Positions 43,707 through 54,322 are shown, counted from the first letter of the stretch. The stretch is DNA of 64,000 nt from Flavobacterium sp. (GCA_027484725.1 JAIXSK010000016.1:1-64000), one strand, 5' to 3'. Numbers and translations are program-made. The notes: generated by a model from the letters alone, not told the origin.

Positions 43707-44231
43707 CTATCGAACTTTTTCAGCATACACCATATAATATCTAGGAGTGAAGTATCTTAGTAATGGCCTGATTCCTATTTTTTTCACCGGATGCGTCCAT
43801 TTTTTTCTGTCGATAATTTTCCAACCTGTTTTTTCAAGCAACCAATCTAGCTGCCAATCTTCAAATTCGTGGTAATGTCTGTCCCAAGGATCTGTTTTGC
43901 TTTTGTAGGCCGAAGAAAACCAGAGTCTGAGCGGAACTGAAATCAATATTTTATCCGCTTTAATTTCTTTTAAAATAGTATATGGGTTGAGCAAGTGTTC
44001 AAATATTTCAAAAGCAGTAACCACAGGAGCTTCTGAATTTTTAAGTGTATGCTGATTTTCATCCAAATCTTCACCGATTGTATTTTGAACTGAATAACCA
44101 TTGGTTTTCATGATTTCTGAAAACGGATTTTCTACACCCAAATCTAAAATAGATTCAGAAGTTTGTATGTGTTTTTTGAGAAATTCCAGCGTAATGCCGA
44201 AACGTTTGGCCGGATAACTGTGCTCGTACAT
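43707..44231 (-). CDS. Class I SAM-dependent methyltransferase-like protein
   Basis: 174 residues with a degenerate SAM motif SILDLGVENPFSEIM, the post-I acid region NTIGEDLDENQ, TAFEIFEHLLNPY and ILISVPLRLWF. Short for the family but with both halves of the Rossmann core. Substrate unknown. It sits alone between the two WG-repeat paralogues on the same strand. Confidence 0.75.
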   Translation of the reverse strand: MYEHSYPAKRFGITLEFLKKHIQTSESILDLGVENPFSEIMKTNGYSVQNTIGEDLDENQHTLKNSEAPVVTAFEIFEHLLNPYTILKEIKADKILISVPLRLWFSSAYKSKTDPWDRHYHEFEDWQLDWLLEKTGWKIIDRKKWTHPVKKIGIRPLLRYFTPRYYMVYAEKVR

Positions 44232-44280
44232 AGTTGAGATTTAGTTTTGCAAATATAGAGCATGACCAAAATAAAAGCAT

Positions 44281-44307
44281 AAAAAAAGGAGCCTTTTTGG
44301 GGCTCCT
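44281..44307 (-). terminator. Terminator of the second WG-repeat gene
   Basis: AGGAGCC (44287-44293) and GGCTCCT (44301-44307) with an A-run on the left, giving a U-tract on the minus strand. Confidence 0.8.
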
Positions 44308-44331
44308 CAATTACTAATTCAAAACTTAAGG

Positions 44332-44967
44332 TTATTCAGCGTTGGCAAGCGCTGTAGGTTTTTTTACGAAAGCTTCAATGTTGTCATACACCACCGGAAT
44401 CACTTCTTTTCCGGTTCTGTCTATGAATCCAAGCTTATCTTTGCTGTCTTTAACCAAAGACCAGTTTTTTCTGATATTGTCAAATTTCTCAATTTGAACA
44501 TATTTAATCGGAACAATTACGTTTCCATCTTTATCTACAAATCCTTTCAGACCGTTGGCTTCAACCAACATCCAGTCTTTTACATAGTCGCCAAAAGCAC
44601 CGACTTTGTCATAAACTGTCGGAACAATTTCTTTACCGGCATTGTCAATAAAACCGAATTTTCCGTCTTTTTTCACCAATGCCCAACCTTCGTGATAAAT
44701 GTTGTACGCACTGATTTCTTCATATTTTGGTTCAATGATGATTTTACCTGATTTATCGATAAAACCATACAGATTATTCAATCCAACTTTAGACCAATTC
44801 GGATGAATTTTGTCAAACTCTTCTACAGAAGAATATTTAGCCGGAATAATTTCAACACCGTTTTCATTGACAACGCCAAATTTGTTGTCTGAATTAACGA
44901 TGAATAGTTGCTGGCCAAATGAAATTGAGCAAAAGGCCAAAGCAGCGTAGGTGTAAAATGCTTTCAT
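44332..44967 (-). CDS. WG-repeat protein, copy 2
   Basis: 211 residues, same length and layout as copy 1: signal peptide (YAALAFCSISFGQ) and five WG-type repeats (WSKVGLNNLYGFIDKSGK and so on). Differences from copy 1 are scattered, with no indel apart from the last few residues. Upstream sequence (promoter boxes and an ATCGATGAAAT block) is conserved too. Confidence 0.85.
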   Translation of the reverse strand: MKAFYTYAALAFCSISFGQQLFIVNSDNKFGVVNENGVEIIPAKYSSVEEFDKIHPNWSKVGLNNLYGFIDKSGKIIIEPKYEEISAYNIYHEGWALVKKDGKFGFIDNAGKEIVPTVYDKVGAFGDYVKDWMLVEANGLKGFVDKDGNVIVPIKYVQIEKFDNIRKNWSLVKDSKDKLGFIDRTGKEVIPVVYDNIEAFVKKPTALANAE

Positions 44968-45012
44968 AAATTTAGGGTTTAATTAATTATTTAATCTGTT
45001 TTAACAACGGGA

Positions 45013-45044
45013 CAATATTACCATCGTTTTCCGATTAAAAACAA
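45013..45044 (-). promoter_or_regulatory. Promoter of WG-repeat gene copy 2
   Basis: Minus strand TTG (45042-45044), 21 nt, TAATATTG (45013-45020), as for copy 1. Confidence 0.5.
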
Positions 45045-45146
45045 AAAAAATCGATGAAATGCATTAAATTTAATTTTTAAAAGGTAAAAATCTTACAAAA
45101 TTATTTGCTTCCACTTGTTTTTCGCTAGAATTAAATTAGGTTAATA

Positions 45147-46205
45147 TCAATAACGATAAACAAAAGCATTGATGTTCATGCCTGCGCCCACCGATGCAAA
45201 TATCAATACATCGTCTTTGTTCAACTCATGACCTTCAATTTGGCCTTTTTGCAATAAATCAAATAGAGTTGGAACCGTTGCTACACTTGAATTCCCGAGC
45301 TTGTGAATACTCATCGGCATGATGTCTTTGGGCGGAAGTTGCCCATATAACTTATAAAATCTATGAATAATGGCTTCATCCATTTTCTCATTGGCTTGAT
45401 GAATGAGTACTTTTTTAACTTGGCTAATTTCAATTCCACTCTTATCCAAACAAGCTTTCATGGCTAATGGAACCTGATTCAATGCAAATTCATAGATTTT
45501 TCGTCCGTGCATTTTAATGTAGCGAACATCCGGATCTAAACGGGCATCAAATGAGTTTCCAAAGTATAAATAATACGCTTCGTCATAGGTAAAAGTAGCG
45601 CTTTGGTGCGACAAAAGACCTGATTTGTCATGACTTGATTCAACTACTGAGGCACCGGCGCCATCGGCATAAATCATACTGTCACGATCGTGCACATCAA
45701 CCACACGTGACAAGGTTTCGGCGCCAATCACCAAACAGCGCTGGGCCATTCCAGACTTTATAAAAGCATTGGCTTGCAGGATACCTTCAATCCAACCAGG
45801 GCAGCCAAACAATAAGTCATAGGCTACACAATTCGGGTTTTTAATTTTGAGTTTAAACTTAACGCGTGTGGCCAAACTCGGAAGCATGTCTGATTGAATC
45901 GCTCCTGGTTTTACATCGCCAAAATTGTGTGCAAAAATAATGTAATCTATAGTTTCCGGGTCAATGCCTGATTGTTCAATGGCCTTTTGAGCAGCCATAA
46001 AGCCCATGTCGGAGGTGTTGTATTGACTTTCGGCATATCGGCGTTCTTCAATACCGGTGATGGCTTTGAATTTTTCAATAATGACTTCGTTTGGATCAGT
46101 AATTTCTTGGCCTTCTTCAGTCAAAAAAACATGTTGGTTGAAGTCTGAATTTTTGACTTGTATTGAGGGTATATAGCTGCCAGAGCCGATTATTTTAATA
46201 TTCAT
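45147..46205 (-). CDS. 3-oxoacyl-ACP synthase III family protein
   Basis: 352-residue thiolase-fold condensing enzyme with the KAS III triad: Cys in LLFGCPGWIEG, His in VLIHQANEKMD, Asn in KLGNSSVATVP. It is longer than housekeeping FabH and has an insertion near the start (HVFLTEEGQEITDPNEV), so it may be a FabH-like paralogue in special lipid or secondary metabolism. Single gene between WG-repeat copy 2 and the haemoglobin gene. Confidence 0.88.
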   Translation of the reverse strand: MNIKIIGSGSYIPSIQVKNSDFNQHVFLTEEGQEITDPNEVIIEKFKAITGIEERRYAESQYNTSDMGFMAAQKAIEQSGIDPETIDYIIFAHNFGDVKPGAIQSDMLPSLATRVKFKLKIKNPNCVAYDLLFGCPGWIEGILQANAFIKSGMAQRCLVIGAETLSRVVDVHDRDSMIYADGAGASVVESSHDKSGLLSHQSATFTYDEAYYLYFGNSFDARLDPDVRYIKMHGRKIYEFALNQVPLAMKACLDKSGIEISQVKKVLIHQANEKMDEAIIHRFYKLYGQLPPKDIMPMSIHKLGNSSVATVPTLFDLLQKGQIEGHELNKDDVLIFASVGAGMNINAFVYRY

Positions 46206-46324
46206 GAAAGGGATTTTACAACGAAGTTACCCATAATAAACGGGCTTTTGTTCAAATAAGTTGTTCACCACAACCGATTTGCGAATTCACTAACAGAAAA
46301 CCCCTATTTTTTTGAATATCAGAA

Positions 46325-46705
46325 TTATTGCTGTTTTTGCTGCGCAATCTTAATTTGCATTATCGTAGCAATACTGAGTGCATTGGTTTTGATTTGTTCG
46401 GCTTTTTCGCCGGAAAAAAGCGTATCCACGCTATTGTTGAAGTGCCCGAGCCAAATCTTAAAAAGTTCAGGTGATAGATATGATTTTTCGCTTACGTCCA
46501 AATGAATTTGCGTTAGGTTGTGGGTATAACCACCGGTTCCTAAAACCGCTTGTGACCAAAAAGTCACCAATACAGGTAAGTGTTCTTCAAGTTTGATTTT
46601 GACCACTTCTGTAAAAATATAGCTTATGGATTCATCTGAGAGTAACTTATCATAAAACAAAGTTACCAGTTGCAATAAATCGTCTTGGCTTTGAATGTCT
46701 TTCAT
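46325..46705 (-). CDS. Truncated haemoglobin, probably group III
   Basis: 126 residues from MKDIQSQDDLL. LVTLFYDKLLSDESISYIF, PVLVTFWSQAVLGTGGY and the haem-ligand region THNLTQIHLDVS followed by FKIWLGHFNNSVDTLF fit a group III truncated globin. The ORF track start extends 31 codons upstream across the gcvP stop and is rejected. Likely NO or oxygen chemistry in the cytoplasm. 53 nt downstream of gcvP on the same strand. Confidence 0.85.
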   Translation of the reverse strand: MKDIQSQDDLLQLVTLFYDKLLSDESISYIFTEVVKIKLEEHLPVLVTFWSQAVLGTGGYTHNLTQIHLDVSEKSYLSPELFKIWLGHFNNSVDTLFSGEKAEQIKTNALSIATIMQIKIAQQKQQ

Positions 46706-46758
46706 ATTCAAAAGAAATCCCAAACTCTGTGTTGAATTTGGGATTTTATTTTTAAAAT

Positions 46759-49608
46759 TTATGCTTGCATATAAGCTTCTATCGGAGCGCAACTGCAAAT
46801 CAAATTGCGGTCGCCATAAGCATCATCGGCACGGCGAACCGTTGGCCAGAATTTATTTTCAGCAATATATTCCAGCGGGAAAGCCGCTTGTTCACGGGTG
46901 TACGGTAAATTCCAAACATCTGAAGTCAACATGCCCAAAGTATGTGGTGCATTTTTGAGCACGTTGTTCGGATTTTCTGCTGTTGCCGCTTCGATTTCTT
47001 TTCTGATGGATATCATCGCATCACAAAAACGATCAAGTTCCTCTAAGTTTTCACTTTCAGTCGGCTCAATCATCAAAGTTCCGGCTACCGGGAACGATAC
47101 CGTTGGAGCGTGGAATCCGTAATCCATCAAACGTTTGGCAATATCGGTTACTTCGATTCCTTTTTGTTTAAACGGGCGACACTCCAAAATCATTTCGTGT
47201 GCCGCGCGACCCATTTCACCAGAATATAGCGTGTCGTAATGTCCGCTCAGGCGCTCTTTAATATAGTTGGCATTCAAAATGGCCATTTCAGTAGATTTGG
47301 TCAAACCTTCAGCACCCAACATGGAGATGTATCCGTATGAAATCAAACAAACCAAAGCCGAGCCCCACGGAGCTGCAGAAATAGCCGTAATAGGCATGTC
47401 ACCACCGGTTGGAATCACCGGGTTGGTTGGTAAAAACGGAACCAATTGTGGTGCTACACAAATTGGTCCTACACCTGGGCCGCCGCCGCCATGCGGAATT
47501 GCAAAGGTTTTGTGCAAGTTCAAGTGGCAAACATCAGCACCAATAGTTGCCGGATTGGTGAGTCCAACCTGTGCATTCATGTTGGCTCCATCCATGTAGA
47601 CTTGACCGCCGTTTTCATGAATAATTTTAGTTACTTCAATAATCGAAGCTTCGTAAACCCCGTGTGTTGACGGATAAGTCACCATCAAACACGATAAATT
47701 GTCTTTGTGTAAAATGGCCTTTTCGCGCAAATCATCCACATCAATATTTCCGTTTTCAAGGGTTTTGGTTACTACCACTTGCATCCCTGCCATGGCCGCT
47801 GATGCCGGATTGGTCCCGTGCGCAGAGGCTGGAATCAATGCAATGTTTCGGTGGTAATCACCTCTGGAATGATGATACGCCCGAATCACCATCAGCCCGG
47901 CGTATTCGCCTTGCGCTCCGGAATTTGGTTGTAAAGTTGTGCCGGCAAAACCGGTTACTACGTTGAGGTATTTTTCAAGTTGCGACAACATTTCCTGATA
48001 ACCTTGCGCTTGGTTGAGTGGCGCAAAAGGGTGAATGTTGTTCCATTGTGGGTTACTCAGCGGAATCATCTCGGCCGCCGCATTGAGTTTCATCGTACAA
48101 GAACCCAACGAAATCATCGAATGATTCAATGCCAAATCTTTGCGCTCGAGCATTTTGATGTAACGCATCAGGGAAGTTTCAGAGTGGTGTTTGTTAAACA
48201 CTTCATGCTCTAAAAAAGTAGAAGTTCTCTGCAATTGATTCGGAATATATTCTGTAGAACTCAAAGCATTTACAGTTTCGGCTGTTTTCCCAATAGCTTG
48301 AGCGAACACAGAAACGATATCGTTCAAATCATTCAAACTCACGGTTTCATTAAGTGCGATTGAAATGGTTTGCGCGTCTATATAATAAAAGTTGATTTCT
48401 TTGGCTTCGGCCAAGGTGCGAACTTTTTGCGCATCTGCTTTTACCACCAAAGTGTCAAAATAACTCGTGTTGGTTTGTTCGATACCGATTTTTTTCAGTG
48501 CTTCTGACAAAGTAACCGCTGATGCATGAACTTTATTGGCAATATATCGCAAGCCTTTCGGGCCGTGATAAACCGCGTACATTCCGGCCATGACTGCCAA
48601 TAAAACCTGTGCGGTACAAATATTTGAAGTCGCTTTGTCGCGTTTGATGTGTTGTTCGCGGGTTTGCAAAGCCATGCGCAAAGCTCTATGGCCGTCGGTG
48701 TCTACCGTTACGCCAATAATACGGCCTGGCATGCTGCGTTTGTATTCTTCTTTTGAGGCAAAATAAGCTGCGTGTGGTCCGCCATATCCCAATGGAATTC
48801 CAAAGCGTTGCGTAGTTCCAAAAACTACATCGGCGCCCATTTCACCCGGAGGCGTGAGTTTTACCAAACTTAAAATATCAGCGGCCACGGCTACTTTAAT
48901 TTCAGCGGCTTTTGCTTGCGCAATGAATCCTGAAATATCTTCAACCTGACCAAATTTACCTGGATATTGCAACACTGCTCCGAAAAATTCTGTTGAAAAA
49001 TCAAAACTTTTGTGATCGCCAATGACCAGTTCAATACCCAGTGGCGTTGAGCGTGTTTGTAAAACAGATATTGTTTGCGGCAAAACATCTTCTGAGACAA
49101 AGAATTTGCACACATTATTTTTTTTCTGATCGCGTGAACGAACATCAAACAAAAGCGCCATAGCTTCAGCCGCAGCAGTTGATTCGTCCAACAATGACGC
49201 ATTGGCAATCTCCATTCCGGTGAGTTCAATGACCATGGTTTGATAGTTCAAAATCGCTTCTAATCTACCTTGTGCAATCTCAGCTTGATAAGGCGTGTAA
49301 GCAGTATACCAACCCGGATTTTCTAATATGTTGCGTTGAATTACCGCCGGAACAATGGCTTGATGATAACCCAAACCAATGTAGGAACGAAACATTTTAT
49401 TCTTGTTGCCGAGTTGTTGAATGTGTAAAGCAAACTCGTATTCGGTCATCGCAGGCGGCAAATTGAGCGGCGCTTTGAGACGAATGTCATCGGGAAGCGT
49501 TTCATAAATCAGTTGTTCTAATGAATCAACTCCGATGGTTTTAAACATATGGGCTAAATCTTGCTCGCCCGGTCCAATGTGTCTTAATGCAAAAGCGTCC
49601 GTTTTCAT
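46759..49608 (-). CDS. gcvP: Glycine dehydrogenase (decarboxylating), P protein
   Basis: 949-residue fused P protein of the glycine cleavage system. N half with [15 protein letters not shown] half with the PLP lysine in [20 protein letters not shown] and the conserved [14 protein letters not shown]. Releases CO2 from glycine and passes the aminomethyl group to the H protein. The other system genes (gcvT, gcvH) are not in the window. Confidence 0.96.
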   Translation of the reverse strand: MKTDAFALRHIGPGEQDLAHMFKTIGVDSLEQLIYETLPDDIRLKAPLNLPPAMTEYEFALHIQQLGNKNKMFRSYIGLGYHQAIVPAVIQRNILENPGWYTAYTPYQAEIAQGRLEAILNYQTMVIELTGMEIANASLLDESTAAAEAMALLFDVRSRDQKKNNVCKFFVSEDVLPQTISVLQTRSTPLGIELVIGDHKSFDFSTEFFGAVLQYPGKFGQVEDISGFIAQAKAAEIKVAVAADILSLVKLTPPGEMGADVVFGTTQRFGIPLGYGGPHAAYFASKEEYKRSMPGRIIGVTVDTDGHRALRMALQTREQHIKRDKATSNICTAQVLLAVMAGMYAVYHGPKGLRYIANKVHASAVTLSEALKKIGIEQTNTSYFDTLVVKADAQKVRTLAEAKEINFYYIDAQTISIALNETVSLNDLNDIVSVFAQAIGKTAETVNALSSTEYIPNQLQRTSTFLEHEVFNKHHSETSLMRYIKMLERKDLALNHSMISLGSCTMKLNAAAEMIPLSNPQWNNIHPFAPLNQAQGYQEMLSQLEKYLNVVTGFAGTTLQPNSGAQGEYAGLMVIRAYHHSRGDYHRNIALIPASAHGTNPASAAMAGMQVVVTKTLENGNIDVDDLREKAILHKDNLSCLMVTYPSTHGVYEASIIEVTKIIHENGGQVYMDGANMNAQVGLTNPATIGADVCHLNLHKTFAIPHGGGGPGVGPICVAPQLVPFLPTNPVIPTGGDMPITAISAAPWGSALVCLISYGYISMLGAEGLTKSTEMAILNANYIKERLSGHYDTLYSGEMGRAAHEMILECRPFKQKGIEVTDIAKRLMDYGFHAPTVSFPVAGTLMIEPTESENLEELDRFCDAMISIRKEIEAATAENPNNVLKNAPHTLGMLTSDVWNLPYTREQAAFPLEYIAENKFWPTVRRADDAYGDRNLICSCAPIEAYMQA

Positions 49609-49751
49609 AAGGTATTAATAGGGTAGAAGTTTAAAATTTTGATGCACAAATTTATGGATTAATCTCAAAAATACAGGCCAATTAACGGTTCATTTGTATT
49701 AATTTGTTAACCAAAATCAAGTCTTATTAACAGCTTTGCTATTTTTGTTCG

Positions 49752-50570
49752 ATGCAAGTATTTCGCCGACTTTTTGATTTTTACCTAACCGCCAGTTTTC
49801 ATGTGGCGCTTTCGTGTTGGTCATTGGTTCGGCTCACCCAATGCTGGTTTCATTTACCCGATGATAAAGCCGTTTCGGGTTTTGCTTTTTTCGGAACCAT
49901 CGTTGGGTATAATTTTGTCAAATATGACGCGCTCGTTCGAACACAAAAATATCCGGCCAAAACAAAGTACCAACTCATCGCAGGGCTCAGTTTGTTTGCG
50001 TTTTTTGGTGCGCTGTATTGTTTCTCAAAGTTTCAAACACGCACCCAAATCGCTTCCGTAGCCGTTCTATTGTTGACCGTTTTATACACCCTGCCCTTTT
50101 TTCCGAACCGAAAAAATGCCCGCAATTGGGCCGGAATCAAAATCTACATCGTCACTTTGTGTTGGCTCGGAGTTACCCTTTTTTTACCGGTCATCAATGC
50201 CCAAATGCCCATCAAAACTGATTTTTACTTTTTTGCCGTGCAACGTACCTTGCTGATATTTTCATTGGTTTTGATTTTTGAAATTGTTGATCTCAAAACC
50301 GACGATCCGCATCTGCAAACCGTTCCGCAGCAAATTGGCGTTCGTGCCACCCAAAAGTTAGGTTTGTGGCTCATGGTATTTTTTGTTTTGGCAGAGCTTT
50401 TTGCGCCCCATCCGTTCGGGACAATTACTCTGATCAAAATCGGATTGGCTGTGACCACTTCAGCGATGCTTTTGCTGGCCAACCCCAACCGATCTCATTA
50501 TTTTTCATGGTTTTGGGCCGAGAGTATTCCGGTGGTTTGGTGGGCCGCGGTTTGGTTTTTATCGCGTTAG
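49752..50570 (+). CDS. UbiA-like membrane protein
   Basis: 272 residues, about eight hydrophobic helices. NFVKYDALV and EIVDLKTDDPHLQT occupy the places of the two Asp-rich motifs of UbiA prenyltransferases, but the first is weak (one Asp). It may be a divergent family member without proven prenyltransferase activity. Divergent from gcvP. Confidence 0.6.
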   Translation: MQVFRRLFDFYLTASFHVALSCWSLVRLTQCWFHLPDDKAVSGFAFFGTIVGYNFVKYDALVRTQKYPAKTKYQLIAGLSLFAFFGALYCFSKFQTRTQIASVAVLLLTVLYTLPFFPNRKNARNWAGIKIYIVTLCWLGVTLFLPVINAQMPIKTDFYFFAVQRTLLIFSLVLIFEIVDLKTDDPHLQTVPQQIGVRATQKLGLWLMVFFVLAELFAPHPFGTITLIKIGLAVTTSAMLLLANPNRSHYFSWFWAESIPVVWWAAVWFLSR

Positions 50571-50574
50571 TTTT

Positions 50575-50722
50575 GGGCGCTCCCTTACACAGGTGTCCCT
50601 GCAAAAGTGTGCCTTTCTACTAAAAATAGTCTACAAGATTGTTTCATTCCATTGGGCTCAGGTCGGGCTTTTCGCGGCAAGTCCTCGCTGCGCTGTGGGC
50701 TTTCTGCTGCAATCCCTAGCGC
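50575..50722 (-). repeat. Dispersed intergenic repeat, family 1 copy D
   Basis: Minus strand reads GCGCTAGGGATTGCAGCA, AAAGCCCACAGCGCAGCGAG, GACTTGCCGCG, AAAGCCCGACCT and ends GGGAGCGCCC at the stop of the UbiA-like gene. An unrelated stretch of about 60 nt lies before the last part. Confidence 0.7.
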
Positions 50723-50791
50723 AAGTGTTTTCTTATAAAATGGGGTTTTAAATCAATCCATTTTTGATGTTAAATCTTGTTCATTTAAAGC

Positions 50792-50799
50792 TATATTTG
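50792..50799 (+). promoter_or_regulatory. Candidate -7 element of the propeller protein gene
   Basis: TATATTTG 31 nt before the ATG at 50831; nearest TTG boxes are 12 or 25 nt upstream, outside the usual range. Confidence 0.35.
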
Positions 50800-50830
50800 T
50801 TTGATACTAAACTGTATAATCCATCCAATC

Positions 50831-52180
50831 ATGAAAAAAGCATTCCTCATTTTTATTTTATTCCTGGCTTCAAAATCTCAAGCACAAGATTTTTGGACTG
50901 AATATTCCTCTGCACAAACCATCCAAGGCACTGGTGTTAGAAGTATTTCAATTGTGGATGAAAATGTCACATGGCTCAATATGGAGATTGGCAATTCTTC
51001 TGAAAATTCTATCAGACGTTTTTCAAAAACCCTAGATGGTGGTTTTGTTTGGGCCTCTGCAGAAATTGATTTAGGCTCAGATGCACCCAATTTAGAAATT
51101 GCCAACATTTCCGGAACTTCTGCATCTGAGGCTTATGCGGCTGTTTTTCCTAAAACATCTAATGTTCAGGGCGGTATCTGGAAAACCATCGATGGGGGTG
51201 TTCATTGGAACAGACAGAATTCAACTGATTTCTCTGATGAATCATCCTATCCAAACTTAGTGCATTTTTGGAATCAAAATCAAGGAGTAGCCATGGGCGA
51301 TCCGGCGGGCGGTTATTTTGAAATTTATACCACAACCAACGGCGGAGTGAATTGGTCACGCGTGTCTATTTCAGAAGCATTAATTCCATTAGCTGCCGAT
51401 GAATACGGCATGCGCAATAAATACACAGTCACCGAAAATACCATTTGGATTCTAACCACTTATAACCGGCTTTTAAAATCATCCGACAGAGGCCTTACTT
51501 GGACCGCTTTGTCAACGCCCATCCCTGATTTTGGTGGTGCAATAATCAATAATGAAACTATTGATTTTGCTTTTACAGATCAAAACAACGGAATATTAGC
51601 CTCAGAATTTGAATTGTATTATACCAATGATGGTGGTTTCAATTGGTTCGAGAACCTTTGGGCCGGGGATTTTCGCGATGGTTCAATTTCTTCGATTCCC
51701 GGAATTCCCCATGCCTATATTGTGATAGGTAATGACCCTGTTTTTCAGAGAGGTTCTTCGTATACAATAGATTCAGGTGTCACTTGGGAAGGGATATATG
51801 ATTCAGTTCCGGTTGACGGAAATCAAGTAGCGATGCTCAATCAATACCACGGTTTTGCAGGTGGTTATAGTGAAAGTCCTTTGGTTGGTGGAATCTTCAG
51901 ATGGAATTATTTAAGTTGTATTTGCGCTGCAACCACTGACTTTGCATCTATAAATCCCGTCAAAGTCTTTCCCAATCCTACTGAAAAATCTCTAACGGTT
52001 ACCGGTCAAAACATACAAAAAATCCAGCTGATTGATGTGCTCGGAAAATCTGTAATGGATATTAGTTATCCTCAAATCAATCAAACAGAACTTGATATAA
52101 GTTCATTAGAAAAGGGCGTTTATTGGTTGAAAGTCTTTGAACAAGAAAAACCAAGATCCTTAAAAATCATCAAACTATAA
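50831..52180 (+). CDS. Secreted beta-propeller (BNR/Ycf48-like) protein with type IX sorting domain
   Basis: 449 residues. Signal peptide (FLIFILFLASKSQAQ), several propeller blades with the BNR-like pattern SxDGGxxW (GGVHWNRQNS, GGVNWSRVS, RGLTWTALS, GGFNWFENL, SGVTWEGIY) and a C-terminal type A sorting domain (KVFPNPTEKSLTV ... RSLKIIKL). Likely secreted and processed by PorU. No catalytic residues for sialidase are evident. Start at MKKAFLIFI. Confidence 0.85.
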   Translation: MKKAFLIFILFLASKSQAQDFWTEYSSAQTIQGTGVRSISIVDENVTWLNMEIGNSSENSIRRFSKTLDGGFVWASAEIDLGSDAPNLEIANISGTSASEAYAAVFPKTSNVQGGIWKTIDGGVHWNRQNSTDFSDESSYPNLVHFWNQNQGVAMGDPAGGYFEIYTTTNGGVNWSRVSISEALIPLAADEYGMRNKYTVTENTIWILTTYNRLLKSSDRGLTWTALSTPIPDFGGAIINNETIDFAFTDQNNGILASEFELYYTNDGGFNWFENLWAGDFRDGSISSIPGIPHAYIVIGNDPVFQRGSSYTIDSGVTWEGIYDSVPVDGNQVAMLNQYHGFAGGYSESPLVGGIFRWNYLSCICAATTDFASINPVKVFPNPTEKSLTVTGQNIQKIQLIDVLGKSVMDISYPQINQTELDISSLEKGVYWLKVFEQEKPRSLKIIKL

Positions 52181-52195
52181 TTTTCAGCAGAAGCA

Positions 52196-54220
52196 TTACA
52201 ACAACCCCGCGCGTCTGAGCAAAGCTTCCGGTTTTGGCTCTTGTCCGCGAAAGCGTTTGTAGAGTTCCATTGGCAATTCGGTTCCGCCTTTTGAAAGTAC
52301 ATTTTCTTTGAAACGCTCGGCGATTTCTTTGTTGAAAATTCCGTTTTCTTCAAAGAACTCAAAAGCATCGGCATCCAACACTTCGGCCCATTTGTAGCTG
52401 TAATAACCCGATGAATATCCACCCTGAAAAATATGCGAAAATGACGGGCTCAAACAATTCTCTGCCACATCCGGATACAAAGCGGTGCGCTCGGTCGCGG
52501 CTACTTCAAAAGCTTTGACATCTTTGATTTCGGTTACTTGCGCATGGTAGGCCATATCGAGCAAACCAAAACTCAGTTGGCGCACCGTAGCCATCCCTTC
52601 TAAAAAGCTCGCACTTTCTTTAATTTTGTTCACATATTCCTGCGGAATCACTTCGCCGGTTTGGTAGTGATGCGCAAACAAAGCCAAAGCTTCAGGCGCG
52701 TAACACCAATTTTCCATTACTTGGCTTGGGAGTTCAACAAAATCCCAATATACTGAAGTGCCCGATAAGCTCGGATATACCGTATTGGCGAGCATGCCGT
52801 GTAGCGCGTGCCCAAATTCGTGAAACAAAGTTGTGACTTCATTAAAAGTCAACAATGATGGTTTGGACGGTGTAGGCGGCGTGAAGTTGCACACAATCGA
52901 TACGTGTGGGCGTTCATTGATGCCGTTTTGAATAGATTGCGATTTAAACGAGGTCATCCAAGCGCCCGGACGTTTGCCTTTGCGCGGAAAGAAGTCGGCA
53001 TAAAAAATGGCCACGAGTTCTTGCTGAAAATCGCGCACTTCATAGGTTTGTACTTCCGGATGATATTTCTCGATGTTGGATACTTCGTGAAAAGTAATGC
53101 CAAAGAGTTTTTCAGCTACCGTGAACGCTCCGTTTAAAACATTTTCGAGTTTAAAATACGGCTTGAGCAATTCATCGTCTAAGCTGAACAATTTTTGTTT
53201 GAGTTTTTCAGAATAATAAGCGCCATCCCATTTTTCGAGTTGTTCAATACCGTCTAATTCTTTTGCAAAAGCGCTCAGCTGCGCAAATTCGCGCTCGGCT
53301 GCCGGTTTGGCTTTTTGCAGTAAATCTTCTAAAAAGGTTTTGACGCGCTCGGGGTTTTGCGCCATACGCTCTTCAAGTACAAAATGCGCATGCGATTCAT
53401 AGCCCAACAATTGTGCGCGTTCATGACGCAGGGCCACTATTTTTTGAATGTTTTCAGTATTGTTATATGCGTTGTTTTGGAATGCTTTTTTGCCATAGGC
53501 CAAAGCAATTTCGCGGCGCAAAGCTCGGTTGTCGGCATAGGTAACTACCGGCATATAACTCGGAAAGTCAAGCGTAAACAACCAACCTTCGAGGTTTTTA
53601 GATTGTGCCAATGCAGCCGCGGCTTCTTTGGCGCCTTCGGGCAAACCTGATAATTCACCCTCGCTGGTAATGTGCAACTGATAGCTGTTGGTTTCGGCCA
53701 AAACATTTTCGCCAAAGGTGAGTTTGAGTTTGGCGAGTTCGGTGTCAATTTCGCGCAAACGCTCTTTTTTATCTTCAGAGAGCAAAGCTCCGTTGCGGCT
53801 AAAACCTTTGAATTTTTTCTCGAGCAACATGCTTTGTTCGGCGGTAAGATTCAGCTGATCGCGCTGCTCGTAGACCGTTTTGACGCGTTTGAACAAATCT
53901 TCATTGAGCGCAATATCGTTGCCAAAAGCCGTGAGCAACGGCGAAACCTCTTGCGCTATTTTTTGCATGGTTTCGTTGGTTTCGGCCGAGTTTAAGTTGA
54001 AGAAAATCGATGACAACCGATCGAGCGCTTGCCCGGAAAATTCCAAAGCTTCGATGGTGTTTTCAAAAGTGGGCGCTGCGGGATTGCTGATGATGGCATC
54101 AATCTCGGCGCGGGCGGCGGCGATGTTGGCCTCAAAAGCCGGTTGATAATCTTCGAGTTTGATTTGGCTAAACGGCGCCGTATTGTGTGGTGTCGTGAAA
54201 CGTTGGGTAAGTATTTGCAT
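52196..54220 (-). CDS. M3-family metallopeptidase (oligopeptidase A / Dcp type)
   Basis: About 674 residues, zinc motif TLFHEFGHALHGM with a downstream Glu in the helix after it, and WDFVELPSQVMENW, typical of M3 peptidases. Cuts short peptides or C-terminal dipeptides; no signal peptide, so cytoplasmic. Start at MQILTQRF; the ORF track start is 16 codons upstream in repeat sequence. 102 nt downstream of purE on the same strand. Confidence 0.93.
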   Translation of the reverse strand: MQILTQRFTTPHNTAPFSQIKLEDYQPAFEANIAAARAEIDAIISNPAAPTFENTIEALEFSGQALDRLSSIFFNLNSAETNETMQKIAQEVSPLLTAFGNDIALNEDLFKRVKTVYEQRDQLNLTAEQSMLLEKKFKGFSRNGALLSEDKKERLREIDTELAKLKLTFGENVLAETNSYQLHITSEGELSGLPEGAKEAAAALAQSKNLEGWLFTLDFPSYMPVVTYADNRALRREIALAYGKKAFQNNAYNNTENIQKIVALRHERAQLLGYESHAHFVLEERMAQNPERVKTFLEDLLQKAKPAAEREFAQLSAFAKELDGIEQLEKWDGAYYSEKLKQKLFSLDDELLKPYFKLENVLNGAFTVAEKLFGITFHEVSNIEKYHPEVQTYEVRDFQQELVAIFYADFFPRKGKRPGAWMTSFKSQSIQNGINERPHVSIVCNFTPPTPSKPSLLTFNEVTTLFHEFGHALHGMLANTVYPSLSGTSVYWDFVELPSQVMENWCYAPEALALFAHHYQTGEVIPQEYVNKIKESASFLEGMATVRQLSFGLLDMAYHAQVTEIKDVKAFEVAATERTALYPDVAENCLSPSFSHIFQGGYSSGYYSYKWAEVLDADAFEFFEENGIFNKEIAERFKENVLSKGGTELPMELYKRFRGQEPKPEALLRRAGLL

Positions 54221-54250
54221 AATGTTATTGAGCGAAAACGTTGGCTTTAG

Positions 54251-54322
54251 CCCTGATGGTAGCGGCATCCTTTTGGGCTGGGGTTCAGCCCGAAAGATAG
54301 AGCGAACAGCGGGAAAAAGCTT
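54251..54322 (+). repeat. Dispersed intergenic repeat, family 1 copy G (variant)
   Basis: GCCCTGATGGTAGCGGCATCC, a hairpin with GGGCT/AGCCC, then GAAAGATAGAGCGAACAGCGGG. The arms match copy F (GATGGAAGCGGCAGCC and ACTATAGCGGACAGCCCGG). It occupies the gap between purE and the M3 peptidase gene. Confidence 0.6.

Noticed and set aside
47267-47599. 110-residue plus-strand ORF in gcvP
   Set aside because: Antisense shadow of a conserved enzyme.
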